A stretch of DNA of 64,000 nt from Stenocarpella maydis (GCA_002270565.1 NQMI01000001.1:860826-924825); one strand, 5' to 3'; shown: positions 32,655 to 45,706, counted from the stretch's first letter. The notes: generated by a model not told the origin, from the sequence alone. Numbers and translations: made by a program.

Positions 32655-34145
32655 TCATGAGACTTGGAGCGCCCATTTTGAGAACTCCTCATCCTCTAAC
32701 AAAAGATCCATCTCGTTCTCAAACAAACTTACCACAAACTCGACACCGCCGTGCCTCTCTCTGGGCAGTATAAAGCTGATTCGAAACAGCCTGTTGAAGG
32801 CGCTCATCAGCGGGCGGAAAGCCTCAGGCCTGCCTTCATTGCCGAAGAAAGCCCCCCCAAAGCAAATCTCCTCGATGGGGAACATCAGCAGGGACGTGAT
32901 CAGCATGGAAGTGCCATGCACGCTGGTGAACCGAAGCTTCCGCATACCGTAATCGGGAACGTCCCGGAGGAGTTTATACGCGTCCATCATTGCTACGTGG
33001 TGGATCGTGCCTGCGCTCTTTCGGATCACCTTGGCAACCTCTCCGATGGTCGTCTCGGGCGATACAAGTGTTGCCAGGGGGAGGCTCGGGCGATTTATAA
33101 AGACCACGTTGCCGAGGTAGGTAGATGGGAGATGTTCCGAGAAATCAGGTCGCCCATCGACGGTCATTTCTAGCTCCGCCAGACCCGTATCCTGCGTACT
33201 TGTTTCTTGTTTGGCACGAGTCCGAGCTTTCAGGAGGCTCCGCCATATGAGAGCAGTAGCAACGTCATTGCCTGAGAGCTCCTTGGTGCCAGCGTCTTCA
33301 GCGGCTTGCTTCTTCAGCTCAGCGAACTTGGCGGCCGAGACGTAGAAGATGCCCGATTTCATGACCTTTGGGGGCTTGGCATCTTCGCCCCGTGGGGCTG
33401 TTGGTGGAGCTCCTTCGGCATTGTCGCCTGCGTCAGCTAGCGAGCGTGTAGGATGGTCCAACCCCACCAATTGCCAGGTTTCCGGATCCATCTCGCTGAC
33501 GGCGCGGCCCCTGCCTGCATCATTCCAGAGACGCTCCAGGATTTCACGGTCGGAGCTCCCCTGAGGTAGGACTAAGCCATCGTCTTGCCCCACGGCGCTC
33601 GTGGGATCATGACTCCGACAGTGGCTCGCCCAAAGCTTCAGTATGGTGATCATGGCCGTGCCGTCTGCAGAAGGATGACATGTGGACATGGCCAACACGC
33701 AGCCACCAGGCATGAAGTTGGCCTGAGCCACGAAAACTTCAGCACCAGCATTGATGTCGGCGAGAAATGGGGCCCAAAGCAACTCATGGTCTTCGAACTC
33801 GTCGGTGGAAAAGCCATTGTCTTTTAGGACGTCATAAGAGATGCTGTCCTTAAGGTTGTTCAGTTTGAGCTGGTACGGCTTGGGACCGTGGGTATCCACT
33901 TCTCCGTGTCGGATTTCTAGCTGGCCCGGTCGCCACCCTGGCGAGCTCTGGGGTTGCCAATGTACCTTTCCGCTGAGCCATGGTAGCTGGATGAAAGTTT
34001 TTTGCAAACCTTCCTGCAGGCTCGAGAACGCTTCCTCAGGACTCACTCCATCCTTCAGCGGGAGATACAACGCAATTTTCACATAGTTCTGAGGCGGTAT
34101 GTGATCCAAGGGACTGAGAGTAATACGGGTTGAGTCGGGAGACAT
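32655..34145 (-). CDS. BAHD-type acyltransferase
   Basis: Single-exon gene for 496 residues of the plant/fungal transferase family that moves an acyl group from acyl-CoA to an alcohol or amine. The catalytic HxxxD motif is HPSADG in a typical MSTCHPSADGTAMI setting, and the later structural motif is represented by CFGGAFFGNEGRPEAFR in place of DFGWG. The N-terminal half (ITLSPLDHIPPQNYVKIALY, then FIQLPWLSGKVHW) is like that of fungal secondary-metabolite acyltransferases. It closes the cluster on the right, next to the P450, so esterifying a hydroxyl introduced by the P450 is a reasonable inference. Confidence 0.88.
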   Translation of the reverse strand: MSPDSTRITLSPLDHIPPQNYVKIALYLPLKDGVSPEEAFSSLQEGLQKTFIQLPWLSGKVHWQPQSSPGWRPGQLEIRHGEVDTHGPKPYQLKLNNLKDSISYDVLKDNGFSTDEFEDHELLWAPFLADINAGAEVFVAQANFMPGGCVLAMSTCHPSADGTAMITILKLWASHCRSHDPTSAVGQDDGLVLPQGSSDREILERLWNDAGRGRAVSEMDPETWQLVGLDHPTRSLADAGDNAEGAPPTAPRGEDAKPPKVMKSGIFYVSAAKFAELKKQAAEDAGTKELSGNDVATALIWRSLLKARTRAKQETSTQDTGLAELEMTVDGRPDFSEHLPSTYLGNVVFINRPSLPLATLVSPETTIGEVAKVIRKSAGTIHHVAMMDAYKLLRDVPDYGMRKLRFTSVHGTSMLITSLLMFPIEEICFGGAFFGNEGRPEAFRPLMSAFNRLFRISFILPRERHGGVEFVVSLFENEMDLLLEDEEFSKWALQVS

Positions 34146-34760
34146 CTCGGCGAGGAACCAATGACGTGGGCAAAATACAGCCTGTCAACTATAGTTACCA
34201 ACGTAACGTCTTACCTACCATTCATGTACTTGTATTTGTATCTGTCCTGGTTTGAAGGTGAGGCAAAACACCCAAAGGGTAACAAGGCCGATGCAAGGAG
34301 AAAAACGAAGTGAGTCTCAGTAAGCATCTGGATCTCAGAAGTGCTGCAAGATTGATCAAGCATTCTCGGTCGTTTCCGTCTTGAGTATGTGCCGACGTAG
34401 ACTGAAGATGGAGAGGTGGGTCCCTGCGTCAGATATCGGCATCATCAAGAGAAGCTTAGTTGTACTGAGCGTGTAACTATGAGGTACTCATGCGTCGCTT
34501 ACGGAGTACTTATTCTCATTATACCCAGTCCACAATGTCACCAATTAAATTACGGAGCCCAATAACGGCCTCAAGAGCAACGGAGTCAAGTATGCTATGG
34601 ACCCCTGCAAAGTAAACTCCTCGCTAAGCCCGCTACTATGGCGTAATATTGTCGCCTTGGCTTCTGGCCGGGGCCCCCTTCCGGCCGCCCTACAACCGCA
34701 TATACATATAAATGCATCTACACCCACCCTCTGGAAAAACTTAAATATATTAATGAGGGA
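34146..34760. other. acyltransferase promoter and cluster edge
   Basis: GC-balanced sequence upstream of the acyltransferase; AT-rich repeat DNA begins at about 34740. No gene recognised. Confidence 0.5.
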
Positions 34761-35295
34761 TTTCTTCCTTCTTATTAAACTTTATATATATATTAATTAA
34801 TTATAAAGCAACACTTAGAAGCAAAACTTTATAATATTATTATTATAATTAAGAATATTATATTTATTAAGCTTGCCTTTAAGAGTTAATGTGTTCCTTA
34901 TATTATATTATTTAATTATGTTAAGAATAAATTACGCTTATAGAAAGGTATTCTACCTTAAAAGCTTTTCTTTAATTATTGAATGAATTTATTAGCTTTA
35001 TTTATAATAAATTAAAATTATTTAAGGCTTATCCTTACTTCATATAGTTTAGAAGGTTTAGTATCTAATTTAGCATTCTTAACTAAGGACTACCGTTTAT
35101 TTAAAAGGACTTAGCTTAAGTGCTTTTTTATTACTGAAAGCTTTAATTGAAAAAGAATTAATGTATTAAAGCCTTAAGGATTTAAGTAGCTAATAAGGAA
35201 AATCTTACGTTTTATTTCAATATCATTTAGTTACTTATTATTAAGTTAATTGAACTAACTAATTATTAGAATATTAATATAGGTAGAACTATAAA

Positions 35296-35539
35296 NNNNN
35301 NNNNNNNNNNNNNNNNNNNNNNNNNNNNNNNNNNNNNNNNNNNNNNNNNNNNNNNNNNNNNNNNNNNNNNNNNNNNNNNNNNNNNNNNNNNNNNNNNNNN
35401 NNNNNNNNNNNNNNNNNNNNNNNNNNNNNNNNNNNNNNNNNNNNNNNNNNNNNNNNNNNNNNNNNNNNNNNNNNNNNNNNNNNNNNNNNNNNNNNNNNNN
35501 NNNNNNNNNNNNNNNNNNNNNNNNNNNNNNNNNNNNNNN
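35296..35539. other. assembly gap (N run, 244 bases)
   Basis: Undetermined bases inside the AT-rich block. The true length may differ. Confidence 0.99.
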
Positions 35540-36577
35540 TATTAGCTTTTAGTTATTCTTTTTATTTTTTATTAATCATTATTATACGTTTCTTACTATT
35601 GAATACTTATTTAAGTTAAACTCAACTCTTTTTAGCCTTTTAATACTTTACAACAATTATATTAGCGCTTTTAAACGTCTAAATGTAACTTATTAATAAA
35701 TTAATTTATTATATTATTAATTATATACTTTTTATAAACTTTATAATTAGTTTACAAATTAATATAAAGGAGCTACTTTAATAAATAAAGAGTTTTATCT
35801 TGATAACTTTTAATTATTGAATAGCTTAATAAGTATCTAAGAGTATTCATAATTTCTATTTTATAAATAGTATAAGAGGTAATTACTTTAAAGCTTATAA
35901 GTAGATATTTAGCTTGAATTTTAATTAGCTATTATATTTAATTCTTATATTATAATATACTTGAACTTAATCGCTTATTATCTCTTAAATTTGATAATCA
36001 GCTCGTTACTAATTATAATATAATTTATTAAACAGTAGCTACATATTAGATATATCTATTTCAAGTTCTTATATAAGGATATTTATATTATTTGTATTGA
36101 AACTCTTATATAAGTGTAAAATAAATATAAATTTTGAAATAGCTTAAACTCTATATGCTTTGGTTATCTTTTATTTATAAAACGTCTAAATTTCTTATAT
36201 AAGCTATATTTAAAAAAATAAATTTATGAAGATTTGGAACTAAATAATTTAAATAAATTAAACAAAGAAATTTTCAAAAGTCTTATAAAATACTAGAGCT
36301 TATTTATATACTTATAATTAAACCCTAAACACTAAGTTTATTTTAAGCCTAATAAAAAGATTTTAATAAGGTATATATAAATATTCTTTTATAAAACAGT
36401 AGCGTAGCTACTCTCTAATACTAACTACTTTCTAATATTTTATATTAATACTAAGTAAATATAATTTCGAATTAAATTATAATTTCATAATATATTGTAC
36501 TTAATATAAATTTATTAATATAAGGTAATAAGAAGTAATTAATACTATAAAGTAGCTAAGCTTTATTAAATTTACTA

Positions 36578-37030
36578 ACTTTAGACCATCTTAGTACCTA
36601 TTTAGGGCTAAATAACTGATAAAAGTTAGCACTAATCATTACTAATTATATTTAACTACTTAAAGATAATTACTTTTCTAAAATTAAAATAGTTAAAGTA
36701 AGTATAACATGAGTTTAAAGAAACAAACTTTTAATAACAAAAATATACTTTATATTAAATAAGATTAACCTTATTTTTAAAATCTTATTTTACTATAAAT
36801 TATTAATATATGTATATTATACTTATTAATATTAATTTAATGAGGTTTATTATTATTTATTTAGAATCTAGATTATTAAACTCTTTTATATTCTTTTTAT
36901 AAGTTCTTATATTATATTTACTTTCATTATGCTTACAATATTATTATTTACTTTCATTATGCTTATAATATTAGTATTTACTCAATTCAGTATAAACTAA
37001 ATTCTTATTATTATTAGCTATTTCATAAAA
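36578..37030 (+). repeat. dispersed repeat, copy 1
   Basis: About 450 bases are recognisably similar, through many transition-type differences, to 61128-61580. Both start with tttactaac, pass through gggctaaataact and the palindromic ttagcactaatta-type core, and later share tataagttctta-like stretches. Confidence 0.55.
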
Positions 37031-38755
37031 TAATTTCTTCTTTTAGTTTTATTAAATATGAATATAGATTTATTAATATTAAGTACTCTTTCAAGCTAAA
37101 TCTAACCTTTTTTCGCCCTTTAATACTTTATAAGCTTAATATTAGCCTTTTTAATAATATAAATTTAATTTATTTAAAACCATAATTTAATATATCAATA
37201 TAATTTATTAGAATTTAACTATATATTATATATAGCTATCCTAATTTCCATATAAAAACCGTTTATACTAACCTTACTAAACACTTGAACTAAGCCTAAA
37301 ATGGATATAAAATTTAAGGTAGCTTAAATATTATATACTTTAATTGTCTTTTTTAGAGAAATTTTAAATTTCTTTATATAAGCCATATTAAAAAAAATGA
37401 AATTATAGGAGTTTAATACTAAATTTCTCTCATAATTAAGCTTTAAAATTTCTCAAGTTCCTAAAACAATATTATAGCTTATTTATATAGTTGCAACTAA
37501 ATCCAGAAAATTTAGTTCATTTTAGGCTTAGTTTAAGGGTTTTAGCATGGTTGGCATAAATCTTTTTATATAAGAATATAGGGTAGCTACTTCCTAGTCC
37601 TAGCTACCTCCTGGTACCCTATATTATTACTTATATACTCTTTATAAACTTCTTAATTACGTTAATAATTGGTATAAAAGAGCTACCCTAATGATTAAAG
37701 ATTTTAGTTTTAATAGAACTTAATTATTAAATAGCTTAATAGATATTTAAACGTATTTATAAGTTTTATTTATAAGGGTAATATATAAGGTAATTACTTT
37801 AGAGTTTATAAAGAAGTATTAGCTTCTTTAAATCTAACTTTTATATTGTCTCTTATAAAGACTTAACTATAAATTGACTTATATATAATAATAACTCAAA
37901 TTTTAATAATATAATTAATTGAAGCTGAAATAAAGAGACTAATTATATCATTACGTATATATTTATTAATAAAAGGATTATGATATTTAATATTTATAAT
38001 ATATACAAAGTATATAAAAATATATTAATAGTAATAAAAGTATTATCTTTATAATATTACTTAAATTATGTTATATAATAGATTTTATATTTCTTCTAAC
38101 ACGTAATTTATGTTGAATGAATCTTATTGTTTGCTTATTTTTCAAAGTAAGTTTAATTACTTAATTTAATAAAAAGCTAAATTATGTTATTTATTTAAAT
38201 GACTAATAAGTATTTTAAATAAGAATAATTTATAAAATGAATTAGCTTTTTATATTAATATATTTAACAGTTAGTGTTTATTGTGTAATTTTAATTTATT
38301 TGTATTAAATAAAATATATAATAATTAGAATTAAAAATATTTAGCTCATTTTAAATTACCTTTATTAAAAGTGTAAATATTATCCTTTAAGATTTTCTAT
38401 TTCATTAATATTCTATATAATAATTAAAATTAATTTAAAGTAGTATTTAAATCTTTATAGCTAATCTTTTAAAATTCATATAGCTTATTAAATATAGCTT
38501 TTGAGCTTAATTATATTTTAATAAAAGATTGTATTTAATATTCGTTTCAATATAATATAATATAAATAATATTAAATGTTTTGATTATTATAGCTATATT
38601 TATAAATGTATTTTATTTTCTTTTAAACCTTTAATGAGTTAAATAATTATAAACGGTTTTCTCTATAATATATAATATATATTTCATCAATATTAAATTC
38701 TACTATACTAAAAATGTAAATAAGTCAAAAAATATGAAAACTATATAAAAATAAA

Positions 38756-41683
38756 GAGAACGGATATTCGCACCGAGGAAATCGGCTGGTACACCAATAC
38801 ATGTTGGCCCAGTGCGCCAACCTTAATTTGCACCACTAGTCTGCCATATATAATAGAAATATATAGTTATTGACTATATATCTATTGCATATCGTTATTA
38901 CTTCTGCTCGCTACTATTATGACTTCCGGCCCTGGTGTTTTGCTACTTTTTTTGTTGCCTAAGCCGTTCTACCTTATAACTAAGCACCTGAATCTCTTCC
39001 TAGGTCTCCTCCTTGTTGCTAATAAGGTCTTCTATAGTCAACTCCACTTATGGCAGCTGGTTGATGGTCTTATAAGCCCTTATATGGGGCTTCTTAGCTA
39101 CTAGCCCTAATATTAAGGCTGTCTCTGCAGAATGTTGCTTTAGAAGCTGGCGAGTGGGTGGCTTTATGAGCCCTGCTGCTAACTACTTATTCCGTTGGAT
39201 GGCTTCTCGCTGGTTCTTCTTGCTATAAGAGTCCTCCTTATTAAGTAATTGGAGAGTCTCATTATTCCACTTAAACGCTGAGTTAATATATTATATAGAA
39301 GCCATTATTGCCCTTATCTTATTACCTACCCTACTACCCAGACTGGTAGTTGTTAAGGCTGTCTTCTTGCCTATTACGGCCTTCCTATAGGCTATAAGGA
39401 TGCTATCTTTATTTATACCAAATATAGTCTCATTGTGAGGTCTTCCCTTTATTATAGTAACCTTCTGGGGCGAGAGGACTGTTAAGGGAGGGTTTCTAAC
39501 TAAGAGGTTATGATCTAGCTAGTAAGACTTATGGATATCCTCTCTCTAAAGAGAATAATTAGCTTCCTCTCTATTAGTAATTCAGCTTGCGTAGGGCAAG
39601 CTATATTGGGTATAGATAGGATAATTATATATTGCTAGTAAGTAATTACTTTATAGGAGTTATTTCTTAAGTATATATATTATGGAACTCCTTGTTGTGG
39701 AGAGAAGTTTAAGGGCTGCCTATAAGATTTAAGTTAGAAGCTTGCCTAGCTACTTTTATCCGTTAAATTTCTCTAGTGATAAGGTCTTCTAATAAGCTTC
39801 TTTTGAGTGTAGGGCATGAGAACTATTTATAATTATCTTGTTAGTAGCCTTAACTAAGTAGAGAATATTGCCTATCTTGTGGCTGAGATAGACCTTGAAT
39901 TTATGGTGAGTGGCTTCTATTAATGAAGTTATATATAAGCTAAAGTTAAGGATCTTATAGGTCTTATGCCTAGCCTATTTGGTGATGATTTTCTCTCCTT
40001 TATTAATGTATTAGGTCTGAAGGTAGTTAATAATTGCTACCTGGTCTGAGAACTTCTCTTAAAGGCGCTATTAAGCTGTATTGTAGATCTTATGATTAGT
40101 AGAGTATTCTATAAATTTAAGGAGGTTAAATAGAGCTTGGTGGGTATAGGGGATATTCTTTAAATTAGGGACCTTGGTAGGTATTGTGGCCTTATTTCTC
40201 CCTGGTGTATTGAGTGTAGCTGTTGCTGGGTCTTCTGCTTTTGAATTCTCGTTGGCTTCCTCCTCTTCCTTATCCTCTTCTTCTCCCGCTATTACTAGTA
40301 GCTTCTTTTACTTCTTCTTAATATTTAGGGTGATATTCGCATTAATATAGAAGATATAAAGTTAGTGGTATGCTTGGGGGAATTTATATGTGAGGGCGTT
40401 GATTAGAGTAGTATTATAGTTAATTATGCAGACTGTTGGGTTGTTGGCTTGGTAATAATGAAGGAGGTTGTGAACTTGCTTAAGAAGCTATTGGAAGTTG
40501 GGTTCCTTTTTGCTATTAATGATGCCTTGGAATAGGGGCAAGTTCTTCCTCATATGGGTTACATAAGTGCCTTGAAAGTATAGTATCTTCTTATTGTTCG
40601 TTATATACATATAGTCTATGGATAGGCACTGTATAAAGTGATTCTCTTGTATTTATGCTAACTGCTCCTTTGTGTACTAGAAGATACCCATAATGTTGCT
40701 ATTAGTATTGGTTGCCTAGCAGTACTAGTAATTCTTCTTCTCGAGTAGATCTAATGTTGCTTGGGTTGGAGTGTAGATTCCGACCTTCTCCTTTTGCTAG
40801 TCTGTAAGCTAGTTCTTCATTATATTGGGCCCTAATTATATGTCTGGGTACTATTATTAGAGTGCTTGTTCCAGCTTTTTTGGCTTGGCTATAGAGGGAT
40901 CTCGGGCTGTATGGGAGAGGAATTCTTATTGGGGGTCTGTTAGCTTAGCCTAGCTATGCTGGGTGCCCTTAACTTCCTGGGGATTGTGGTGGGTATGCTT
41001 CTCTTCCTGTACAATAAGCTGCTACTTGCCTTCTGTTGATTTGGTTATGTGGGCGAGCGCTTGCCACTTGCAACCTGCTTTGATTGTTGTGGCGTTGTTT
41101 GATGTAGCGGTTGTGGGTTGCTGACTGCTATGGCTGCATATTAATACTGCTCAAGTTGGCCCTGACCTTTAGATTACGGTCAGGAATCCAGTAGACTTTA
41201 TGGTAATATTTAATTCTACCTTGAGGTTTGCAAAGGTATTATATTTATTATGGAAAAGTTTTAGGAAGGCAGGAGGATTAGAAAGTGCTGGTTGGCAACT
41301 GTTTGCAGCGATAATGTTGGTGTTTTAGGTATAATAATCCGCCTATTATTATGCCTTAAGGTGGGTATAATTAGGGATGAGTAATATCGCTATAATACTA
41401 GAAAACTTAATTCTGACCAATGAAGATGTATTTCTGATAGTAGAATAATTGATTGCAAGAGGAATTTGGTTTGTATCGCTAGTTGTGGGTGGTTGGCGAG
41501 GGAGTGTTGTTTGGTGGGTGAAGGGGGTTTGGTAGGTCTGTAGGTGAGGGCACCAAAAGCACCTGGTTGGGGTGGTGTATATGGTTGAGTGTGGTTGAAT
41601 GGGGCGCTCTGATTGGCTGCAGTGATTAAGTAAATAATGTATCGGTGTACCAGCCGATTTCCTTGGTGTGAATATCCGTTCTC
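38756..41683 (-). mobile_element. Mutator-like (MULE) DNA transposon, RIP-degraded
   Basis: Element of 2,928 bp with terminal inverted repeats of about 47 bp that start GAGAACGGATATTC and differ at three transition positions. It is flanked by a direct repeat AAAATAAA (38748-38755 and 41684-41691), extendable to nine bases if the end G is shared. The minus strand carries a degraded MULE/FAR1-type transposase (listed separately). Stops are almost all TAG/TAA where CAG/CAA is expected, the RIP outcome. It is dead. Confidence 0.75.
38890..41160 (-). pseudogene. MULE transposase, RIP-killed
   Basis: One minus-strand frame can be followed through many RIP stops. It shows the MULE order: an HTHHNP-like zone near the start, then TYVTHMRKNLPLFQGI, a catalytic-region stretch CIINYNTTLINALTYKFPQA (usual pattern TDxxxALxxAxxxxFP), an LIEATHHKFKVYL stretch as in MULE transposases, a SWIM-like region with cysteines lost, and a DIHKSYQLD motif. 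The acid after the usual TD is lost (INYN). It also ends in a long polar C-terminal tail (WNNETLQLLNKED, KKNQREAIQRNK). Confidence 0.65.
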
Positions 41684-42696
41684 AAAATAAAGATATAATT
41701 AGTATTAAAAAAGACAATTTTACATATATTTTAATGCTTTTTAGCCTTATTATATTTATGTTAACTCTTTAAATTTATGAATGGAATTAAAGTTAAGCAA
41801 TTAGGTATAGTTAGTACTAATTAGTGCTAAAGTTAATAGAAGTTGGTAAATATTATATATTTAATCTACTTACTAATAGAGTCTACTTTTTAGTAAGTTA
41901 TATTAAAATATATTAATTTTTAATAAACATTACTAAATTCAATAGGAATATATAATTAGAAATAATAGTAAATAAAAAACTATATATAAATAATAAGGAC
42001 TGCTAAATGCTTTATTAATAGGAGACTTAATACTTAAATAAACTAAATAATTAGAGTTTTTAATTAAAAAACAAAGCATATTACTTATATATAAGAGTTA
42101 TATTATTATAATAATATAGTTCAAAATTAACTAATATTTAATATTTCATTTTATTTTATTCACTTTATTGAATTATTTAAAAATTCTATATTAAAATAAC
42201 TTAATAAGTAAGTCTATTAACTGCTGGCGTACTAGCTATTCGAGCTAAAAGACTATAATATTTAATTCTAGAGGAACTGAATATTCTAGTAGTTTATAGG
42301 CTCGGTATATCGGACCATCAGAACAGCCTCATTTATAGAATCACTTTTAATATCATCTTACAATGAAAGATATTTAAGTTTTAAGTACTATAGTAAGTTA
42401 TAAGGCTAATTAGTGCGGCTATGACGGCATGGCTGTATAAGCTACACTGGCGGTCCAGAACGCGTCCTGGATTATTCTGACATTTTGGTGCTTTTCTTAT
42501 TGCTATAGTGTAGCTGCGTAGGGCGCCGTCCCAGCAGCTTTTGTCTATCACCGACGGAGTCCCGGCTGCTTACTTATCAAACCCCGCGAAGCTTATCATG
42601 GTTTCGGGCAAACGACACACACTGCTGACTTCAATTCTTCTGCCCATTATCATCGAAGAGACCAACAAATTATCATACTCCAATTATTCTGACGAC
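41684..42696. other. AT-rich repeat remnant, then amine-oxidase promoter
   Basis: 41684 to about 42400 is RIP'd DNA, with a partial copy of the Fot1/pogo-like terminal repeat near 41790-41900. The last 280 bases are GC-balanced and hold the promoter and leader of the copper amine oxidase. Confidence 0.5.
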
Positions 42697-45600
42697 ATGG
42701 AAAGAAGGAGAAAATTGTTGGTCGTAGTACCTGCTGCACTCGTGTTTCTTGTTGCGGCCAGTCTCCTTTTACGGCCGGGACCCGACAACTGGCAGCATCC
42801 CGACATAAAACCGACGCCGGCATCGCGGTTCAAAGCACCAAAGCAGAATGTCTGGTCAGATCTTACTCAACGAGAAGCCGCCGACGTATATGGCTTCCTC
42901 TGGAAAGAATGGGCGGATCTTAACTTGACCAACACGCCCAAGGAGGCTGCGGACAACTTCATTGTCACGGTCGAGACCTTACAGCCGAACAAATCACTTA
43001 CAATCCCCTATATATTCGGCAATGGTCACAAGCCGGAACGCTGGGCAAAAGTTGTTCTTTCACATAACACGGAAGAAGGCCCCCTTCTTAGCTACTACGC
43101 TGTCGGACCGCTTCCCATCTCAGCCCAATCCAGCGTCCTGCCTCTAGTGTACCCGTTCAACTCTGGTCGTAATTCGGTCCCCAATCTAATGGCCGATTTT
43201 GCTGGCAGTGCTAGTTTTGCACTTTCACTCGCAGAGAACATTTCAGATATTACAAATGAGCTCCTCAGGGCGAAGGTTAATGTGAACAACCCATTTGATC
43301 CTGATTCCTTGCAGGCCTTCCCCCGGTTCACCCGCCTTGAACCCGACCTTGTGGTTGGCTGGATACAATTCTTCAGGCCTGGGATGGGAAGCTCTGGGCG
43401 CACACTGCTGCCGCAGGGACTTTACGTCCGAGTTGACGCCAGCAAGGAAGTCAGCCAGTGGAAGGTCGGTGAATGGTTCTACAATGGCCAAATGTTCGAC
43501 AATGTGGAGCAATTACGAAGTGCGATGCGCGATCCCGAGAGTGGCTTCTTGAGGACCCAGCCAAACCTAGATGGTCAGTGGACTGACACGGAAGACTTTG
43601 ATGCACGGCCAGATGGCCGTGAGCTCCCACCTCCAGTGTCGGTAAGCATCTTCCAAAGATATTCTAAACCCCTTGGCAACAACAATCTTCTCCCCAGAGT
43701 ACACATCTTACGAGCCGTGGCTATATCATGTCTGGCTGCATGCTATATCCTAATAAAATCATTCCTTATTTCTTGAGTGCTAACCCCAAATGCTCCAGAT
43801 CCAACCACTTGGACCTCGGTACAAACTTGATAAATCGGAAAGATTTGTCTCATGGTTCGGGTTCGAGTTCTATCTCGCTAGTTCCCAAGCCACAGGCATG
43901 AGCATCTATGACATTCGCTTCAAAGGTGAGCGAATTGTGTACGAGCTGAGCCTTCAAGAAGCCCTCGCGCACTATGCGGGAGATGATCCCATGGCAGGTG
44001 GCCAAGAGTTTCTTGACGCGTTCTTCGGAATGGGCTCTATGGCCTTCGAGCTTGTCCCTGGCTACGACTGTCCGGCATATGCGGACTATTTGGGTACGGA
44101 TATTCACCGTATAGGCAGTTCTGAAAGATTGCCTAACAACGTCTGCATCTTTGAGTTTACCTCGGACTACCTCCTGTCCCGACACACAGGTCAGCTTCTA
44201 CATATCTTTTTTTTTTTTTTTTTTTAAAAAAGTCTTCTTGTCAATGCCAATACCCTTCCCCCTTTCTCCGAGTCATAGCTATGTGACAGGCCATTGGCCA
44301 CGCTGTGGCCTATTCCACGTCGATTTCGAATGAAACTTCTTCCTTGCTTCCTTGAAAAGCTGACTCCCCATTATGAATAGCGCAATATTCGGTCACAGCT
44401 TCGAGGAACACCTTTTTGACCATTCGATCGGTCTCTACCGTTGGCAACTACGATTATACGATAGACTACATCTTCTACCTTGACGGCGCAATCGAAGTCA
44501 AGGTCAGAGCATCCGGATACATCTACGGCGCCTTTTACGCCAACAACCCTTACAGAAATGAGGACGAGTATGGCCACCGTGTCCACGAAGCCCTATCATC
44601 CTCCCTCCACGACCACGTCATCAGTTTCAGAGCAGACCTCGACGTCGCGGGATCAGCCAATGACATGATACGCCTCGCAGTGGAGCCAACCACGCTGAGT
44701 TACCCATGGGACCAGCCCTACGTGAAGGAGCGCAACACGATGCACCTCGTGGAGTATCCCGTGACGCACGAGGTCGGCCTGGACTGGCCCAGGAACTCGG
44801 GCGAGTTCTTCGTTGTATACGCGGCAGACGCTAAGAATGCATGGGGCGAGCGGAGGGGCTACCGCATCGTCTCAGGGACTGGCATGGGCAACACACCACA
44901 CCTGACGGTACTTAACTCGACGTCGCTCGGTGGAAGCGCGCGGTGGGCTGAGCGAGATGTCTGGGTTGTAAGGCGGAAGGATGAGGAGCCGCGAGCCGCC
45001 GATCCGCTTAGCTACCTTGACACGCTGAACCCACTGGTGAACTTCGGGGGAATCGCAGATGGGGAGAGCCTGGAAAGGGGCGACGAAGGATATGACGGGG
45101 ACCTAGTGGTATACTTCAATGTTGGGAGTCACCATGTTCCGCACTCTGGGGACATTCCTAACACGCTCAGTAAGCATCTTCTGACGGCATTTTTAACCAG
45201 CTTGGGGAAAATGATTTCCTTTTTAGAGGTCATGTTTTGAAAGCCATGGGCACTCCGTGTCTTGTTCCACCCTGTCTTCCCTTGAATTCTCTTCCTTCGT
45301 TCTCCGAAAGCTGACTCCCAACGCTGCAGTGCATACCAGTGCATCAAGTGTAATGTTTGTGCCGCATAACTTTGCGGACAGGGATCCTAGCCGGGAGAGC
45401 GTCCAAGGCGTGAGACTGCAACTGAAGGGCACAAAGAGTGGCGGATTCGCCGGATTCCCGACCGGGGATGACGGTGATGCGTTGAGTGCTGAGGACTTGA
45501 GGAGCCGCGAAGAGGGTGGTGGGAAAGAAAAGAGCGGGTACAAGATGCATAAAGGTGCTAATTACTTTGGGGCTCCATACACGGAAGGGCTTCGCGTGCC

Positions 45601-45706
45601 TCTTGAAGCATTGGAGCCGAAGTTGGACGATAGATATGAGAGCGATGAGATCAGGGTTAGTGACCTCGGCTTGAACGGGAGTGCGGCGGGAGTCATCTTT
45701 CCTTGA
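42697..45706 (+). CDS. copper amine oxidase, membrane-anchored
   Basis: Topaquinone enzyme that oxidises primary amines to aldehydes with release of ammonia and hydrogen peroxide. About 827 residues from four exons: 42697-43641, 43799-44189, 44399-45169, 45330-45706. The N terminus ERRRKLLVVVPAALVFLVAA predicts a signal anchor. A DUF1965-type domain precedes the catalytic domain. Key sites are present: the catalytic-base region FLDAFFGMG, the cofactor tyrosine in VGNYDY, copper ligands in LHDHVISFRADLDVAG and in HHVPHSGDIPNT, and the terminal VPHNFADRDPS. All three introns (157, 209 and 160 nt) are much longer than the 50-90 nt usual in this window. An alternative in-frame ATG lies at 42598. 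It converges with a flavin oxidoreductase, which suggests a role in amine use. Confidence 0.92.

Larger units (their letters stand above)
34761..38755. repeat. AT-rich RIP-degraded repeat block
   Basis: TA-dominated, stop-saturated sequence without any recognisable gene, interrupted by an assembly gap. It contains decayed copies of dispersed repeats, including a segment matching the Fot1/pogo-like terminal repeat near 36590 and a roughly 30-bp tandem duplication near 36917-36980 (core ctttcattatgctta). Confidence 0.6.

Noticed and set aside
38919..39104. 61-codon plus-strand open frame in the MULE
   Set aside because: The opposite strand carries the degraded transposase; this frame is its shadow.
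38756..41683. hAT superfamily assignment from the 8-bp duplication
   Set aside because: The interior shows MULE transposase signatures, the TIR does not resemble hAT ends, and the duplication can be read as nine bases.
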